45,385 nucleotides of DNA from Calditrichota bacterium (lineage in GTDB: Bacteria; Electryoneota; AABM5-125-24; Hatepunaeales; Hatepunaeaceae): the NCBI GenBank assembly GCA_018644935.1, contig JABGPL010000030.1:1-45385 (forward strand). Reading direction: 5' to 3'. The notes beneath the pieces were generated by a model. It ran no database searches, was not told where the DNA came from, and saw only the letters and a program-made list of their open reading frames with translations. The translations under genes were made by a program, and so were the position numbers. Below, one piece after another: positions 24,001-26,573 of the stretch (the stretch's first letter is position 1; every line of letters starts with the position of its first letter).

Positions 24001-24255
24001 GTTCCCATCAGGGAGAACCAGATACTCTTCACGCTCAATTTCAAACCACTGAAATTGTGGGCCGTCGTTTTCATTACTATCGATCCAGTAATAACCCATT
24101 TCATCCCGATCTCCTCTTCTATCACGATCGGGGATATTTTCCTGGACTCTACCATTATCCTGAAATGCCTGATTAGCCTCTTGAGCACTAACCGTTGAAT
24201 TTGCAAAAAATCCAAACAGAAAGAGCAGCGAATAAACAAAAACGAATTGTTTCAC
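6061..24255 (-). CDS. Giant secreted multidomain protein with T9SS sorting domain (about 6064 aa)
   Basis: The start is the GTG at 24255: GGAGG lies eight bases upstream, and the next in-frame TTG (24270) overlaps that ribosome site. Residues 1-25 are a signal peptide (KQF...core...TVSA). Two nidogen-like beta modules follow (about 52-247, 260-468). Next come eleven Ig/BACON-like host sandwiches alternating with fourteen ASPM-SPD2-Hydin-type domains (about 473-5315). Five hosts carry a nidogen-like guest, four a beta-propeller-like guest (about 2499-2714, 2946-3166, 3399-3619, 4079-4299), and two are empty (about 3786-3909, 4884-5006). One jelly-roll-like module occurs once (about 889-1066). 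Three cadherin-like repeats (5316-5659), a duplicated 'WN-IS / GYQIK' module (5661-5972) and the T9SS domain (5977-6064, PNPFNS, ending KVVLVK) close it. It is probably a long cell-surface fibre or adhesin. No enzymatic motif is seen. Domain borders are estimates. Confidence 0.92.
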   Translation of the reverse strand: MKQFVFVYSLLFLFGFFANSTVSAQEANQAFQDNGRVQENIPDRDRRGDRDEMGYYWIDSNENDGPQFQWFEIEREEYLVLPDGNWDEQNSGVLELGFPFTWYGQVYNSIRVGEKGWVTFDENFEEPNLGDIGQFPAQGINTLLRVNACDIQMEWGQQDGGGRIYYRTGDNFAIVSWVEIPFEGDWHVKTTFQLIISNEGWVKCQYDFQDGQRGEFSTIAYETDDYGELIHQGEEGYIRDELAILIGQGAGHYEGHRGQPDEAGYFWVNRGENDGPGFNWINIENDENRWHGIPDDWNSGEVELGFDFDWYGEVYNSMRFSSNGWITFDPNYEGNNNVNGNYHSFPQSPNEDDPNSLLLVNHRNFRPENQYGRGEMYSWSNGEMAVVSWVSWPQWLPDNMEEYPDNRSTFQAIISRDGWIKYQYGEQIGEYGDWSEIGYESPDGQMGASIAHLNPGRVYPGEAILIEKMPDGPGIAVSPQQLESTNEDEFTLTVRNRGDDELVWDIGVRQPENENAPGRDLDGAPDDAGYYWIDSAEEGGPEFSWIDIVHDDNALNADEYAMSGELELGFDVEWYEETYNSLYSHPDGWATFVATDERSIRQPPDPREPNSLLIVGHGPFSNAGHSADTYFWSDPDNGIAVVTWHDLHYYDDWEITSTFQLIINADGTIKYQYGPQAGVNGSQETVGYESPDGQKGDDIVRWEEGRIQEGLAIEIRRGDWNAAWVDYSPVRGRLNGRRSQNVLVEFNPIGLEPGDYAADMHFYSNDEENPDVVVDLFMQVTEGPNVTVSTDEINFGRLLVGESDNATFEIQNIGNSNLTISDITIEGAGFVTDFQNEIVLEPSAVTEINVTFAPEEPREYENVLSITSNDQNGATNILLRGGGVSGPAEDNIIYHEDDDMRPWPASNYWSKVTFEVEEISFDLYGTYFKIVNDRPNLNSPCQVKVYAETEEHDLGDLLWETTIESLDATGAGGAWIWVGIPEEERITFENGDKFTIMFGPAPGGDYRQENPGPGWWAVHDGVHQLQEFASSYYFAGENPPADHADWLTVGGGRSNLLVRANGAMTWFERPRIAVDPLDIGPDVGEYGVTVTNEGALELDWWTELEILEEEMMRDNRGRNDVAEYRWYDNNEEDGPDYEWIDIVSQENALNMRNDSYARNTELGFEFNWYGNDYSTIDIAANGYIIIGGGGGNSIGPAPYPMDPNNLLIVCHYYYRPETGGDVYFATFEDYTVISWVNLVTQDRNDSRTNFQAIISVDGSVKYQYGPQINYNARNANIGYENEDGRIGATISYQQEGYVQEELAILIYNEPIPDWLSIEPRSGVLAGGESTDMTINLIGEGIAGANYNAELHFRSNDPVNSDIVIDINFELADAPVIQAADDTHNFGEVYIGVLDDWDLSIHNGGNMPLIIEGVNTDDEQFGATDEFPVEIASGADGTITLFYAPDQDGESAATVSLVTNDPNFEGGYPLEVTGIGVVPPEIIVESESISEVEAGDYNLNVANNGGSELIWRADLHESGEERDGNIRNVRSVSGQDVIAPRRDSWVEPDDGGYVWIDTEFGPDDYGVAEYEWIDITGNVDPFPNVGRNWNSGALELGFDVDWYGESYSQIYICSNGWASFTARDGSGNLPVPPHESNPNAVLLVNSYDQSLSNGRIYFHSANGMAVITWFWTSGVGWVNQNKISTYQAIISEEGWVKYQYSDQRNQNGELSNIGYESPNGQLGGSIAYRQAGMVYDGQAFQIGTEAMMPPDWIGIEPHDGVLQANENQDIVLTFNSEGMADGDYYADLHLLSNDPFDSDVVVDVMFSVGDADIVVEPESLAFGEVRVGEDLQQTLTISNAGVIGLVVGDVVIDGAGFTTNYEGEFRLEPEESSELIVTFAPEEIMDYAVTLTFISNDDDMVIHLGGSGYIPPIIAVDPDLVEADGAGEQNLNILNDGGMNLEWSAYVLGPHRDEVIRNVRSVVNRENASNRDRMGEVDEGGYYWIDSENGVEFEWIDIAQEENFFEGNGSLVSDPVDFGFEFTWYGEQFTNMVINPSGYVSLGESMARWNMETPPPAPNPSLPNNCLYINNQSLQPSRGGEMYYRTGDGLAVLSWINVMAHYEEDKRATFQLVISEEGWVKYQYGEQVELDGSLAQIGYESPDGELGAAIHFRQEGAYIQEGLAILIGTDESLVPEWISWAPDEGVIAPGENQNLTLSFSIIDIDEGVHTADLHIESNAPDEPIITIPVTLTVNSSPIITLDTDLLEYGEVVVTRNRDLSFNITNRGNADLIISDAVIEGDGFYLEFEELAIARGESIELTVTFEPEAGDEFEGVLTLTTNDDANNQVSINLTGTGINVPIISIDPEAIAFGDVMLRGESDQILTITNIGTSRLVVSDISIEGDGFGTDFAEEMVIHGQDLAELTVTFAPQRMGGHEATLTISSDNYDGDVNIPLTGVSLAPPGVTPETIETNRAGDHTVTISNLANFNLQWSAELERVSEPRQDGEERNVRGVEEHGPQRDALGDVIHEFDGPVNNITGMAYLDGKIWASSYGAGEIAAVDVETHEVTDRFDFPHGSPVGLGSVRGELWAGLWDGFTVYRYNTAGELLGTFNLPEQRLRGMCWDGGDRLIFNSGWSRMTHVWNIDSGEMEATINAGIYSSGLEWVNSHENGQLWSFNGGYLLQLDLDVENGTIEVVREYESMAENDLNGPAHDGENLWHGVWEGNTWYVLDDGIEEPRVEWVSFDPGEGVIAQNNFAEMTVAIITDGLAFGEYVANINFQTNDQNHEYSSVNVTLQVLNTPVIVADQERLDFGDVPMGGTEAVDLTISNEGVAPLLISEVITSAEIFDTDFEGEINIAVGESTVLSVSYSPVEAGRQNGTLTISSNDQANPELELALTGFGLNPPVIEIDPDQIETDQPGDYIVSISNSGDTDLEWDAEVVYADQQRDIATRNVRSIVGSALNRDNAGDQLDRFNSPLWTTSGMASSLDGRMWACSYSNASIAAVDIESGEELISFEFPYGGLMAMTWVRDELWAIPNHSPRVYRYNPEGEHLGTFDLPHREIYGLAWDGNNRVFYHSTDGNLIRVWDIDNSEVIGTIENFRQQCNNAEIHSIEWVEHHPDGQLWGITRGRVYQMAVNEDDWSVRYVQDFAVNADENLVAIGHDGEDLWYAMWAQYHWYKVDDGNQEVAHWLMVDPSNGTVTPDQTGEMTAAVDLSQLDAGDHEADIVFSSNDPDNAETSVHVIVHVSADPIISVEPAVLEFGEVLAGSSSEQVVLINNIGRSDLIVSEVIVDGDGFNTDFEAEVTIPARRSVELAVTFTPEDNIDYAATLLINSNDENNQQVTVDLTGSGYNSPIISVDPEAIRANESGQYNVAISNVGDRDLIWNAALEMVADPGQDNNNRLMRQVNGAGPNRDEAGDILDRFNGPFASIGGMTSALDGKIWAVSYTDRRYGAIDVESGQVTDNYAVGQGGALAICWVRNEFWIVPWSGRTVYRYNDRGQALGQFDMPNAQINGLGWDGDNRVYYNSRDDNRIHVWDIARSRHEASFDIRQQTGNADIWGIEWVEQHPEGQLWCNATHRMFQISVNTDNWQTEFVQDFVTEADQAYVGPGHDGENIWHGMWGNNTWYKLHDGIEEAGDAAEWITFNPVEGRVAPDATDDLTVMIDLSDIGEEYGEANIHIMSNDPNNNEVVVSVMVNVVDGPIIAIEPESIAFDAVDLGASAERVLSISNTGNQNLVVSNVVVNGEYFSTDFDAEFSVEPENSVELSITFAPGAVGDFEGSLVITSNVEGNEELTINLTGTGVGYPAILVEPELIESNDGGDYSITISNSGDINLEWTTNLQLVSEPGQDLAERQVRKIDGSEPIRDDVYDWLSLSAYEGVTEPNGTDEITASLNPAGQLAGDYEANIHFVSNDLDNEDVAVSVIMHVSEMTAISVEPEAIDFGGILVGQSGDQIFTVSNVGNTNLLISGISVDDGAFSTNFEGELTLNPQHDLQVLVTFTPQDGIDYSGTVTVNSNDPDNQQVAVSVSGSGLTSPAIAIDPEFINTARSGEHSVTISNIGGLDLEWDANLEIIAEPEQDRNARGTRGVDDNGPRRDDAGDVLGQYNSGVNNTSGLTSTLDGRIWGCSYGQNRIVSMNIDNGEVLSNWAGPGNPLAITWTGEELWVVSYSGNVVTRYNLDGQALGTFNVGFRQISGMGSDLNGHVYMNSQDDRRVHVIRIEDRQQVGLINYRPAAGNADIWGIEWVQDHQEGQLWCNTRNRMYQVAVDDNWQCQAVQNFATNADQSYVGPGHDGENLWHGMWNGNTWYKIDDGVDEVQRVQWISFEPANGTVAPEEFDEMTVTIDASEVNVGDYEAEVIINSNDPDNPESIVNVLLNIGGGQAIISIEPESLDFGNVVIGDVGELTLSITNIGNVALTVSEFSIDGDAFDSDFDGEFDLPRNNTAELMVTFTPDEVGDYAGTVTISSNDEENPEVEVVLAGVGLDPPTISIDPEDVLAFESGDYPVTITNEGDLNLEWSANLEIFDEQRDRSVRTARGVTQTSPERDGRGDRDDMGWEWRDNLEDDGPEFEWVDVRQLEGVRTYNMGDDQNTGALQLGWTYTFWGREFRTIYANTDAWASFTYSGNGYNISPAGYPSAANGNVRNANFINFMQVDHTQGTTVWFWTNGQDLARIMWAGNQNTWFELALHGNGLAVMQYGQGVAARNCGVNLGDGQHGWYFGNQIGNGRAIAFGPANVWESSWISMDPAEGVIEPDASDELIISLNAADLEDGIYTADVIINSNDPNNGELIIPVELNLGQIPVIAVDQQSIEFGNVNLGETGQQTLTISNEGSVELIVTDISAAGEFFGVNFDGEFAIAPNESEEVTVTYTPEEIDNHQGTLTITSNDPDSGELTLQLTGAGVGQPVIGVDPREINSENGGDYALTLSNSGNANLIWESMLEVVGEPGQDQASRSVRSIAGDVKRDDPAEWISWEPAEGMIEPDASIQVSIVLDGAGINLGMYEANLHFLSNDEQNPDLAVNITMTVTYPVISVNPEALDFGEIYIGESDQQILTIRNDGNADLIVTGAAVNGEYFTSNFEAEFRVAPGGTAEISVTFAPEEVGNYDGSIVLTSTDPENAEITVNMMGTGAEVPAPIIYIDPDELIFEAEVGQNQDLNVGISNIGNADLTIGEIVVQGHYFSGNAGNIVLAPDENYVFTVVFEPEEIGEFEGGVIVTSDDPNNREVHLRLLGFGIGSPVIHVDPNNLEFGGVSLDNIEDLPLTIRNVGNIPLQVENISVDGYFSTDFEGGFTLQPNDASEIAVTFAPEEPGVFETNILITSDDPENGQMMVAVSGIGLNDAPEIVNPIEDIVVDEDSGILEVADLDDVFSDPNGDELTFRFEGTEELDLNLTEENVLTLTPTENFNGDNIEVFVFADDGWNDNQMANGNVENQVDMSSILVSANRRIRSILGYSPAIQRDMVTPHSFLVTVIPVNDMPSVIGEIADITIDEDPGMSEIADLGDVFEDVDNEQLTYFISDVPEELGMEISQEGVLFLEPENNFNLPDGIEITISAFDPADAFAEVSFLLTIVSVNDAPVVANAIGDITVDQGVGRVDVADLDDVFTDIDMEDQNPDILNFRILEVPEELNMVIDEENLLYFSAEDDFTLPDGIEIIVSATDNANLTAEEVFNLTITPVGQDRELVLELHQNWNLISINVVPGEEFWVREEGPDVIRMLAQFTEDDENHVLLFKDEDGLFYLPAFNFNNIPFWDLTTGYQIKLDLDFDATWSGEPIPPDMDIPLEENWNFAAYLPNYELDASAPDFHVLSPILDNLITAKDGNGQFMLPAFNFSNMPPWREGLGYQIRVDAEVVLNYPPEPEDVQAVSVGENMTSTPKHWQMPTGTDNNMSVLVFLVDGFEGGLNSQVGAFNSDGQIIGCGIVENTDHSGIAIWGDDQSTRVNEGIKNGETFELRLWDSQTGIESELELVNSKYGNGLTYEPNGLSVVELQVKPEIPDYYYLTNAYPNPFNSITGLTFGLPESGQVLISVFDVAGRQIAVLKNEMMNAGNHQIKWDAGDNANGVYLIQMNSNGYHANQKVVLVK
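8610..22840 (-). repeat. Coding repeat array: alternating Ig-like hosts and ASH domains in the giant gene
   Basis: Within the giant gene an Ig/BACON-like host unit alternates with an ASH (choice-of-anchor-D-like) unit of about 100 residues through most of the protein. ASH units carry 'FGxVxxG', 'TISNxGxxxLxVS', 'VTFxPE' and 'ITSNDxxN'; fourteen can be counted. Host units begin 'IxVDPxxI...GDYxVTISNxGDxxLEW' and resume 'W-x-S-x-x-P-x-x-G-x-x-x-P ... GxYxAxIxxxSNDPxN'. The reading frame is intact throughout and copies have diverged widely, so this is old duplication rather than an unstable tandem repeat. Confidence 0.8.
11360..16760 (-). repeat. Four beta-propeller-like guest modules
   Basis: Four related segments of about 215-220 residues lie at roughly 16760-16115, 15420-14760, 14060-13400 and 12020-11360. 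Each opens 'RD-x-x-GD' plus a hydrophobic, runs through 'SxLDGxIWxxSY', 'ELWxxxxSGxxVYRYN', 'GxFxxP', 'IEWVxxHxxGQLW', and ends 'GHDGENLWHGMWxxNTWYKxDDGxE'. The repeated 'W/Y strand plus DG' pattern resembles NHL/SMP-30-type propeller blades. The third and fourth copies are the closest and remain similar at DNA level near 13440-13560 and 11400-11520, which suggests the most recent duplication. The fold is inferred. Confidence 0.7.
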
Positions 24256-24263
24256 GGGGAAAT

Positions 24264-24268
24264 CCTCC
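24264..24268 (-). promoter_or_regulatory. Ribosome binding site deciding the giant-gene start
   Basis: GGAGG on the - strand, eight bases before the GTG at 24255. It rules out the in-frame TTG at 24270, whose codon lies on top of it, and leaves a clean signal peptide at the N-terminus. Confidence 0.8.
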
Positions 24269-24393
24269 AAAAATATTTCACACTCACCTAATTCGCACTC
24301 AGGTGAATTCTTTATTTACAGGTTTACAAGATGTTACAGTTAATGGGTGAGAGAGTTCACCATATAACCTGTGGTAACATGAAACAATGATGG

Positions 24394-24408
24394 GCAATTT
24401 CTATGCCA
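24394..24408 (-). promoter_or_regulatory. Predicted sigma-54 (-24/-12) promoter of the giant gene
   Basis: Read on the - strand, TGGCA (24408-24404) and TTGC (24397-24394) carry the invariant GG and GC dinucleotides with exactly ten bases between them, the defining sigma-54 promoter spacing. This puts the transcript start near 24382 and gives a leader of about 127 bases. A sigma-54-dependent response regulator is encoded directly upstream, and two palindromic sites lie at enhancer distance, which supports the call. Confidence 0.7.
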
Positions 24409-24495
24409 CCATTGGATTTTTGTGATGTACCTGAAACCTTTTACTGGAAGGACTTTGAATAAACCGGTGGTGTGACCCAAATCACATGTTTAAAT

Positions 24496-24517
24496 AGTGT
24501 TCAGAATTATGTACACT
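24496..24517. promoter_or_regulatory. Enhancer-like 22-bp near-palindrome, site 1
   Basis: The site has the form AGTGTTCA-N6-TGTACACT, two half-sites matching as inverted repeats at seven of eight bases. It lies about 114-135 bases upstream of the predicted sigma-54 transcript start. A second site in reverse orientation at 24599-24620 agrees at 20 of 22 bases. It is a likely binding site for a dimeric regulator, most simply the Fis-type HTH of the adjacent sigma-54 activator. Confidence 0.65.
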
Positions 24518-24598
24518 CTTTTCGTATGTAATTTCGCTGTGTTTGTGCCAAGATAGAGTAAAGTGCAGTTATATATATGACTTAGAATGCACAACATT

Positions 24599-24620
24599 AG
24601 TGTACACAATTATGAACACT
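24599..24620. promoter_or_regulatory. Enhancer-like 22-bp near-palindrome, site 2
   Basis: AGTGTACA-N6-TGAACACT, the reverse-complement counterpart of the site at 24496-24517 (20 of 22 bases). It is centred 103 bases further upstream, close to ten helical turns, so both sites may face the same side. It lies about 217-238 bases from the predicted transcript start, in a range typical of sigma-54 activator sites. Confidence 0.65.
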
Positions 24621-24749
24621 GTATAGAAATAAATTATTTACAGTTTCAAGTGGTAATATGTCGAAGTTTGAGAGGGATTTCTTGGATTAAGTTATATTGT
24701 GTTTGACAGAGATCTTGAAAAAATGTTGGATTAAGACCAGAACTAAATT

Positions 24750-26489
24750 TCAAATTCCTAATCTTTTAATAGCCGTATATATTGTTGTGCGACTGATTCC
24801 TAACATTTTGGCTGCTTTTGATTTGTTCCCATCGAATTGATCGAGTGCCTCCGTAAGAATTCGCCTCGTCAGTTTCGGGACAGGTCCTGGAACTGGAGTG
24901 TATTCATCTTCCTCCCTCTCTTGTCCCGCCAATATTTCTTCTGGAAGGTACTGATTGGTAATTATATTTTCACGGCAGCTGACTGATATATACTGCAGCA
25001 CATTCATCAGCTCGCGAATATTACCCTTCCACGGATAATTTTTAAAAACTCTCATCGTTTCAGGATGCATTTCGGGAGTTGGAAAACCAATATTATCATA
25101 TATTCGTTCCAAAAAATTCCTGACAAGTAAAGGAATATCTTTTCTTCTCTCCCTCATTGGAGGGATGTTAATCGGCACTACTGCTAATCTAAAATAGAGA
25201 TCTTCCCTAAATTTCCCCTGTTTGGTGAGTTGCCTCAGATCTTTATTTGTGGCACTTATAACACGCACATCAACATCTATCTGTTTTTCAGCACCTACCG
25301 GGAAAAAGCGGCCTTCCTGAAGAACTCGCAATAATTTAACTTGAGCTTCAAGTGACAATTCAGATACTTCATCAAGGAATATTACTCCTCCATCTGCCAG
25401 TGTGAATAATCCTTTTTTGTCGCGAACTGCACCGCTGAAGGATCCTTTTGCATGACCAAATAATTCACTTTCTATTGTTCCGGGTGGTAGTGCTCCGCAG
25501 TTAACGGGAATAAAAAGATGATCGGTTCGGTCAGAGAGTTTGTATAGAACCGAAGCTGCGAGTTCTTTGCCGGTACCACTCTCGCCCTGTAAAAGAATTG
25601 GAAAATCTAACTGCGACAATATGCGCAATTCTTCATAGATTTTCAGCATTTCCGGACTTTGCCCGATTATTCCATGGAACTCTTCTATTTTATCCTGCTT
25701 TTTAATGCGCAAATCTTTCATTACAGTAGCTGCCTGTTCAACCTGAAGCGATATAGCTTTTTCGTCGGTCAAACTCTCAATTTGATTTGCCTTTTCCTGA
25801 ATTATCCGCATCATCTCTTCAATATGATGCATCGGTTCATTGAGATCTTTGTACAGTGAATTGGAAAATATTTTTAACAACCTGAGACGCTGTGCTTCTA
25901 GTTCAATTGCCTTAGATTTCTTTAGTTTAATCAGTGCACTTTCCAACTCAGCAGTTCTTTCCCGAACCATTTTTTCTAATTGTTGAGTTTTAAGAGCTGC
26001 TTGTTTACCGGCTGTCCATTTCACAGTCATAGAAATTGCAAGCTGTCGTATTTCATTGGGGTCAAATGGTTTGCGAAGGTAAACCAAACCGTCACGCTCA
26101 CCTAAAATCGCTAAAATATCCTTGTGAGTATAATCAGTGTAGGCTGTGCAAATCACGACCTGTACATCTGGATCAACCTCCCAAATTCGGCGGATAGTTT
26201 CTATGCCGTCAATCCCAGGGGGCATACGAATGTCAATAAAGCACAGTGAAAACGGTGTTTCCAACATTTTGGCAGTCTTGACCATTTGAACTGCGGTCTC
26301 ACCTTTATATGCAGAATGCAGTTCATATTTTGTGGGGTTGACCGGTTTCTTTTTGACATCTTGAAAAAATGCAGATTCAAGGTCAGCACTATTCTTTGAG
26401 GTTGGTGAATCGAGAATTGAGATAAAGTCTTCGTGTATCTGCTCAAAATCGTCAACAATCAAAATGAGAGGTATGTTTTGTTCGGACAT
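24750..26489 (-). CDS. Sigma-54-dependent response regulator (NtrC type: receiver, AAA+, Fis HTH)
   Basis: A 579-residue transcription activator. The receiver domain (about 6-145) has the acidic pair VDD, phospho-acceptor Asp86 in FIDIRMPP, the TAYTD switch threonine and RKPFD lysine. Between the first strand and the next it carries roughly 25 extra residues (about 27-55). A coiled coil follows (about 160-265). The AAA+ sigma-54 interaction domain has Walker A GESGTGKE (302-309), GSFSGA (349-354) in place of the usual GAFTGA, and Walker B IFLDE (Asp373). A Fis-type HTH (about 540-579, 'GNKSKAAKMLGISRTT') ends it. The ATG at 26489 is chosen for its AAGGA upstream and because the receiver then starts at once. 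It is divergent from a histidine kinase and upstream of the giant gene, whose promoter looks sigma-54 dependent, so that gene is its likely target. Confidence 0.93.
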   Translation of the reverse strand: MSEQNIPLILIVDDFEQIHEDFISILDSPTSKNSADLESAFFQDVKKKPVNPTKYELHSAYKGETAVQMVKTAKMLETPFSLCFIDIRMPPGIDGIETIRRIWEVDPDVQVVICTAYTDYTHKDILAILGERDGLVYLRKPFDPNEIRQLAISMTVKWTAGKQAALKTQQLEKMVRERTAELESALIKLKKSKAIELEAQRLRLLKIFSNSLYKDLNEPMHHIEEMMRIIQEKANQIESLTDEKAISLQVEQAATVMKDLRIKKQDKIEEFHGIIGQSPEMLKIYEELRILSQLDFPILLQGESGTGKELAASVLYKLSDRTDHLFIPVNCGALPPGTIESELFGHAKGSFSGAVRDKKGLFTLADGGVIFLDEVSELSLEAQVKLLRVLQEGRFFPVGAEKQIDVDVRVISATNKDLRQLTKQGKFREDLYFRLAVVPINIPPMRERRKDIPLLVRNFLERIYDNIGFPTPEMHPETMRVFKNYPWKGNIRELMNVLQYISVSCRENIITNQYLPEEILAGQEREEDEYTPVPGPVPKLTRRILTEALDQFDGNKSKAAKMLGISRTTIYTAIKRLGI

Positions 26490-26573
26490 TTGAAAATCCT
26501 TGCAAAATCCTAAAAGGGTGACTACGTTTAACATCTACCAACTGTGATCAAAAACACAACTAAAGGGATACAG
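26490..26573. promoter_or_regulatory. Divergent promoter region of regulator and kinase
   Basis: Only 84 bases separate the response-regulator start (26489, - strand) from the kinase start (26574, + strand), so both promoters must overlap here or lie close. Each gene has its own ribosome site (AAGGA for the regulator, AAAGGG at 26562-26567 for the kinase). No -24/-12 element is visible, which suggests the two-component genes do not share the giant gene's sigma-54 control. Confidence 0.5.

Larger units (their letters stand above)
24256..24749. other. Regulatory gap between response regulator and giant gene
   Basis: This 494-base non-coding stretch holds, from the giant gene outward, the ribosome site (24264-24268), the predicted sigma-54 promoter (24394-24408) and the paired palindromes (24496-24517, 24599-24620). 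TCACCT (24284-24289) and AGGTGA (24301-24306) could form a small hairpin in the leader. No terminator is obvious after the regulator stop codon at 24750, so read-through from it is possible. Confidence 0.6.

Noticed and set aside
6061..24255. Many short open frames on the + strand and in other frames inside the giant gene
   Set aside because: They follow the repeated codons of one uninterrupted 18-kb frame with clear protein motifs throughout, and none has its own ribosome site plus recognisable protein.
24253..24270. TTG at 24270 as the start of the first giant
   Set aside because: The codon overlaps the GGAGG ribosome site; the GTG at 24255 has correct spacing and gives a clean signal peptide.
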